Part shown: positions 5,181 through 7,324 of the stretch, piece by piece
How positions within the stretch are numbered: position 1 is the stretch's first letter
Layout of the letters: each line of letters starts with the position of its first letter
Assembly: GCA_030536165.1 (NCBI GenBank)
Contig: JAUNQM010000126.1
Coordinates: 1 to 7,324, forward strand
Direction: 5' to 3'
DNA length: 7,324 bases
Source: Prevotellaceae bacterium
Lineage (GTDB): Bacteria > Bacteroidota > Bacteroidia > Bacteroidales > Bacteroidaceae
Translations under genes and position numbers: made by a program
Notes under the pieces: model-generated
Database searches by the model: none
What the model saw: the letters and a program-made list of their open reading frames with translations, nothing else
What the model was told of the DNA's origin: nothing

Positions 5181-5228
5181 GTTGTAAAGTGTAAGTTGTA
5201 AAATTGAAACCAGAAACAACTAAATAGC

Positions 5229-5744
5229 ATGAAAGAAACCAACATAGAAAACAACAGCAAGTTGAGCGAAGTGAAGAAAGGTCTGATGAAGTATTTCATC
5301 ACAATGATAGTGATATGCCTCATCATAGTCGTGCTCTTTGAGACAGGAGCGCTGAACTATTGGAAGGGCGAGTATGCATCGATGGAGAAATTTGAGTTCA
5401 TCATGCTTACGGCTATGGAAATCATCACCATCGCTTCAATACCTTTCGCACTGAAATTCCTTAAATTCAAATTCATTCAGAAGAAATACAATATGGCAGA
5501 AGACCGCGTGCAGAAGTATAAAGAACTTGCATTGCTGCGCATGGAAGTGCTCATACTGCCTATGATAATAAACATCTTCTGCTACTATCTTTTCAAAAAG
5601 CCATCGTCTGAACAGCCATCGTTTTCGTTTGGCTACTTGGCAATCATCGTACTGGTTTGCCTATGCTTCATAAGCCCAACAATGTCGCGCTGCGAAAGAG
5701 AAACTGCCTTTGAAGAAGAAAAAGAAAATGGAGAAAAGGCCTAA
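5229..5744 (+). CDS. Four-helix membrane protein of unknown function, 171 residues
   Basis: No known family is recognised. Hydrophobic segments at residues about 21-38, 55-77, 102-122 and 134-152 predict four membrane helices. Lysines before helix 1 and after helix 2 (KFLKFKFIQKK) and the highly charged tail (ERETAFEEEKENGEKA) place both ends and the middle loop (78-101) in the cytoplasm. The gene starts 48 bases after recR and its end overlaps the glycosyltransferase start by 17 bases, so it is very probably co-transcribed with both. In the short gap after recR, AAGTTGTAAA occurs twice 14 bases apart (5179-5188 and 5193-5202). A role in envelope glycan synthesis with the next gene is possible but rests only on position. 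Confidence 0.85.
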   Translation: MKETNIENNSKLSEVKKGLMKYFITMIVICLIIVVLFETGALNYWKGEYASMEKFEFIMLTAMEIITIASIPFALKFLKFKFIQKKYNMAEDRVQKYKELALLRMEVLILPMIINIFCYYLFKKPSSEQPSFSFGYLAIIVLVCLCFISPTMSRCERETAFEEEKENGEKA

Positions 5745-6906
5745 GATATCTGTCGTTATAGTCAACTATAACGTAAAATACTTTCTCGAGCAATGCCTCT
5801 TCACGGTGATGAAGGCTACCAACGGGATGGATCGCGAGATATTTGTCTTCGACAATAACTCAAGCGACGGTTCTGTCGAATACCTGAAGATGCGCTACCC
5901 TATCGTCACATTTATCTCAAGCATGCATAACCTCGGTTTTGCAAAGGGCAACAATGTGGCTATACGTCAGAGTAAAGGCGAATACGTGCTGCTGCTCAAT
6001 CCCGACACATTCATCGGAGAAAACGTGATTGCCGACACCATCGCATTCATGGACGAGCACCCTGATGCAGGTGCATGCGGAGTGATGATGCACGCAGCCG
6101 ACGGTTCGTTTGCACCAGAGTCACGCCGAGGCCTGCCGACTATCATGACGTCGTTCCTCAAGATGATAGGCAAGACGCAACGCTACTACATGAGCTACCT
6201 GCCAAAAGACGAGGTCGCAAAGATTGATGTAGTCAGCGGCGCTTACTGCATGCTACGACGTGAGACTCTCGACAAGGTCGGTCTTTTAGACACGGAATAC
6301 TTCATGTATGGCGAAGACATCGACCTATCATACAGAGTGACGAAAGGCGGATACAATAACTATTATCTGCCATTGAAAATACTCCATTATAAAGGAGAGA
6401 GTACCAAGAAGACCAGTTTCCGCTATGTGCATGTATTCTACAAAGCAATGCTCATCTTCTTCCGCAAATACTACGGACACCTGAGCTTCATAGTGACAAT
6501 ACCTATCAAACTTGCAATCTTCTTCAAAGCTATCGTCGCATACATCTATCTTCAGTGCGGCAGGTTGAAGAAACAGCTTGGGCTTCTAGACATGGTAAGA
6601 GAAGACAGCGAATATCTTTTCATTGGCTCCGACGACATGACTGAAGAGTGCATGAAGATTGCACGTAAACGCGGACTTGCCGCAAAGGCTGTGGTTGGCA
6701 ACGACTGCACAATGCCCGACGGTCACCATGCGCTCATGGATTTAATAGATAGCAAAGTTGAAACCTTCGTCGTATATGATACCGGTTCCTACAGCTATCG
6801 TCACATACTGGACATTATTTCAAAGTCACCGAATGAAAAGATACGACTCGGCACTTTCAGCCTCAAAACAGGTATGATTATTACTGAGAAGTGCATTATT
6901 AGTTAA
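5728..6906 (+). CDS. Family 2 glycosyltransferase (rhamnosyltransferase-like) with C-terminal extension, 392 residues
   Basis: This enzyme should transfer a sugar from a nucleotide-sugar donor to an envelope glycan acceptor at the inner face of the membrane. The GT-A fold is clear: SVVIVNYN (8-15), DNNSSDGS (42-49), NLGFAKGNN (68-76), LLLNPDTF (88-95; NPD in the metal-binding DxD position) and GEDIDLSYR (195-203, with the usual catalytic-site acidic residues). The layout resembles WbbL-type rhamnosyltransferases, but the sugar is not certain. A hydrophobic stretch at about 251-276 may anchor it. Residues about 283-392 are an added domain with LFIGSDDMTEE and FVVYDTGSYS, perhaps Rossmann-like. 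I chose ATG at 5728, which follows an A/G-rich stretch; an in-frame TTG at 5710 would add six residues. The start overlaps the upstream gene by 17 bases, suggesting coupling. Confidence 0.92.
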   Translation: MEKRPKISVVIVNYNVKYFLEQCLFTVMKATNGMDREIFVFDNNSSDGSVEYLKMRYPIVTFISSMHNLGFAKGNNVAIRQSKGEYVLLLNPDTFIGENVIADTIAFMDEHPDAGACGVMMHAADGSFAPESRRGLPTIMTSFLKMIGKTQRYYMSYLPKDEVAKIDVVSGAYCMLRRETLDKVGLLDTEYFMYGEDIDLSYRVTKGGYNNYYLPLKILHYKGESTKKTSFRYVHVFYKAMLIFFRKYYGHLSFIVTIPIKLAIFFKAIVAYIYLQCGRLKKQLGLLDMVREDSEYLFIGSDDMTEECMKIARKRGLAAKAVVGNDCTMPDGHHALMDLIDSKVETFVVYDTGSYSYRHILDIISKSPNEKIRLGTFSLKTGMIITEKCIIS

Positions 6907-6942
6907 AAAATGTAAAATACAAGAAGTTTTTCGCTGAAAAGT

Positions 6943-6972
6943 ATTGTAGTTCGAAAATATTGAGTACCTTTG
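6943..6972 (+). promoter_or_regulatory. Promoter of tRNA-Asp
   Basis: TACCTTTG (6965-6972), followed by GCAG, is a good -7 box. The -33 box is weak: ATTG at 6943-6946 with an 18-base spacer. The tRNA starts 38 bases after the box. Confidence 0.6.
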
Positions 6973-7010
6973 CAGTCGCAAAAGAAAAAAGGTAGTAAAT
7001 TTGTATTAAA

Positions 7011-7085
7011 GGTGCGTTAGTTCAGCTTGGTTAGAATGCCTGCCTGTCACGCAGGAGGTCACGAGTTCGAGTCTCGTACGCACCG
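7011..7085 (+). tRNA. tRNA-Asp (anticodon GTC)
   Basis: All four arms fold: acceptor GGTGCGT/ACGCACC, D arm GTTC/GAAT, anticodon stem CCTGC/GCAGG with loop CTGTCAC (anticodon GTC), five-base variable region, T arm ACGAG/CTCGT with loop TTCGAGT. The discriminator base is G, as expected for aspartate. The genomic 3' end continues CAG, so CCA is not fully encoded and must be added by the CCA-adding enzyme. Confidence 0.97.
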
Positions 7086-7088
7086 CAG

Positions 7089-7118
7089 AAAGTCACCAAA
7101 GAAATTTGGTGACTTTTT
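7089..7118 (+). terminator. Intrinsic terminator after tRNA-Asp
   Basis: A perfect 12-bp stem, AAAGTCACCAAA (7089-7100) with TTTGGTGACTTT (7105-7116), closes a GAAA loop and is followed by more T. It starts four bases after the tRNA. Confidence 0.9.
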
Positions 7119-7324
7119 GTATTTCCACACTTATAATAAAAGCGACTAATTCTGGGGCAGTGGAAATTTAGTGGGGGAAAGCTGTCTTGTTGCAGATATC
7201 CTTATTTCTTATCGTAGCATGTTCCTTGCATTTAACCCAAATCGGTCATTAGATTTTTTAGTGCGACCCCGATAGGGTCGAAGGGGTGGAGGATATTGCC
7301 ATCCGCAGGTCTGCGACACTGCGG
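7119..7324. other. Non-coding tail with two hairpins
   Basis: No gene is supported. CGACCC (7264-7269) pairs with GGGTCG (7275-7280) around a 5-base loop. CCGCAG (7303-7308) pairs with CTGCGG (7319-7324), the last bases of the window, so this structure may continue beyond the edge. The stretch GTGGAAATTTAGTGGGGGAAAG near 7161-7182 is G-rich without a clear match. It may be the start of another repeat element. Confidence 0.5.

Noticed and set aside
4695..5219. Minus-strand frame of 174 codons, with others at 4568-4873 and 5039-5326
   Set aside because: They are antisense to recR and the next gene, which have clear family or membrane-protein features.

Overview
The window looks like a chromosomal segment from a Bacteroidales bacterium, most likely Prevotella or a close relative. 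The evidence is: promoter-like sequences of the Bacteroidetes type (TTTG, about 19 bases, then TAnnTTTG) ahead of several genes; A-rich leaders without Shine-Dalgarno sequences; a secreted protein with the C-terminal 'IYNLNGQKV...NGKK' tail common in Prevotella; and a RecR of the Bacteroidales type. Genus assignment is inference from recognition, not from a database search.

Layout. Positions 1-225 (minus strand) hold the first 75 codons of an acyltransferase-3 family membrane protein that runs off the left edge. Positions 226-1263 are a 1-kb gene-poor region full of inverted repeats: a hairpin group at 423-519, a dispersed repeat carrying a good minus-strand promoter at 562-639, a 103-bp dyad-symmetric array of four ACACCTWAGGTGT-like motifs at 799-901, and a CG-rich palindrome at 1011-1036. 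Positions 1264-3332 form a two-gene unit: a 633-residue secreted, cysteine-repeat protein and an overlapping (ATGA) 56-residue small protein of unknown function, ended by a clear intrinsic terminator at 3353-3389.

Positions 3390-4562 are a second 1.2-kb gene-free region. It is a mosaic of at least three repeat elements: a 131-bp inverted-repeat element, a 163-bp element with CGTCAT/ATGACG ends, and a 415-bp element with long terminal inverted repeats around a chain of hairpins. Three promoter-like modules follow. Positions 4563-6906 are a compact, apparently co-transcribed group: recR (recombinational repair), a four-helix membrane protein of unknown function, and a family 2 glycosyltransferase with an extra C-terminal domain. 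Positions 7011-7085 are tRNA-Asp(GTC), with its own promoter and a strong terminator; the rest to 7324 is non-coding with two hairpins.

How the genes relate. The acyltransferase fragment and the glycosyltransferase are both typical of cell-envelope glycan assembly or modification, but they are far apart and divergent, so a shared pathway is not shown. The secreted protein and its small partner are the least explained genes. The most unusual content of the window is the non-coding structure: about 2.2 kb of stacked repeat elements, two of which carry promoters aimed at neighbouring genes.
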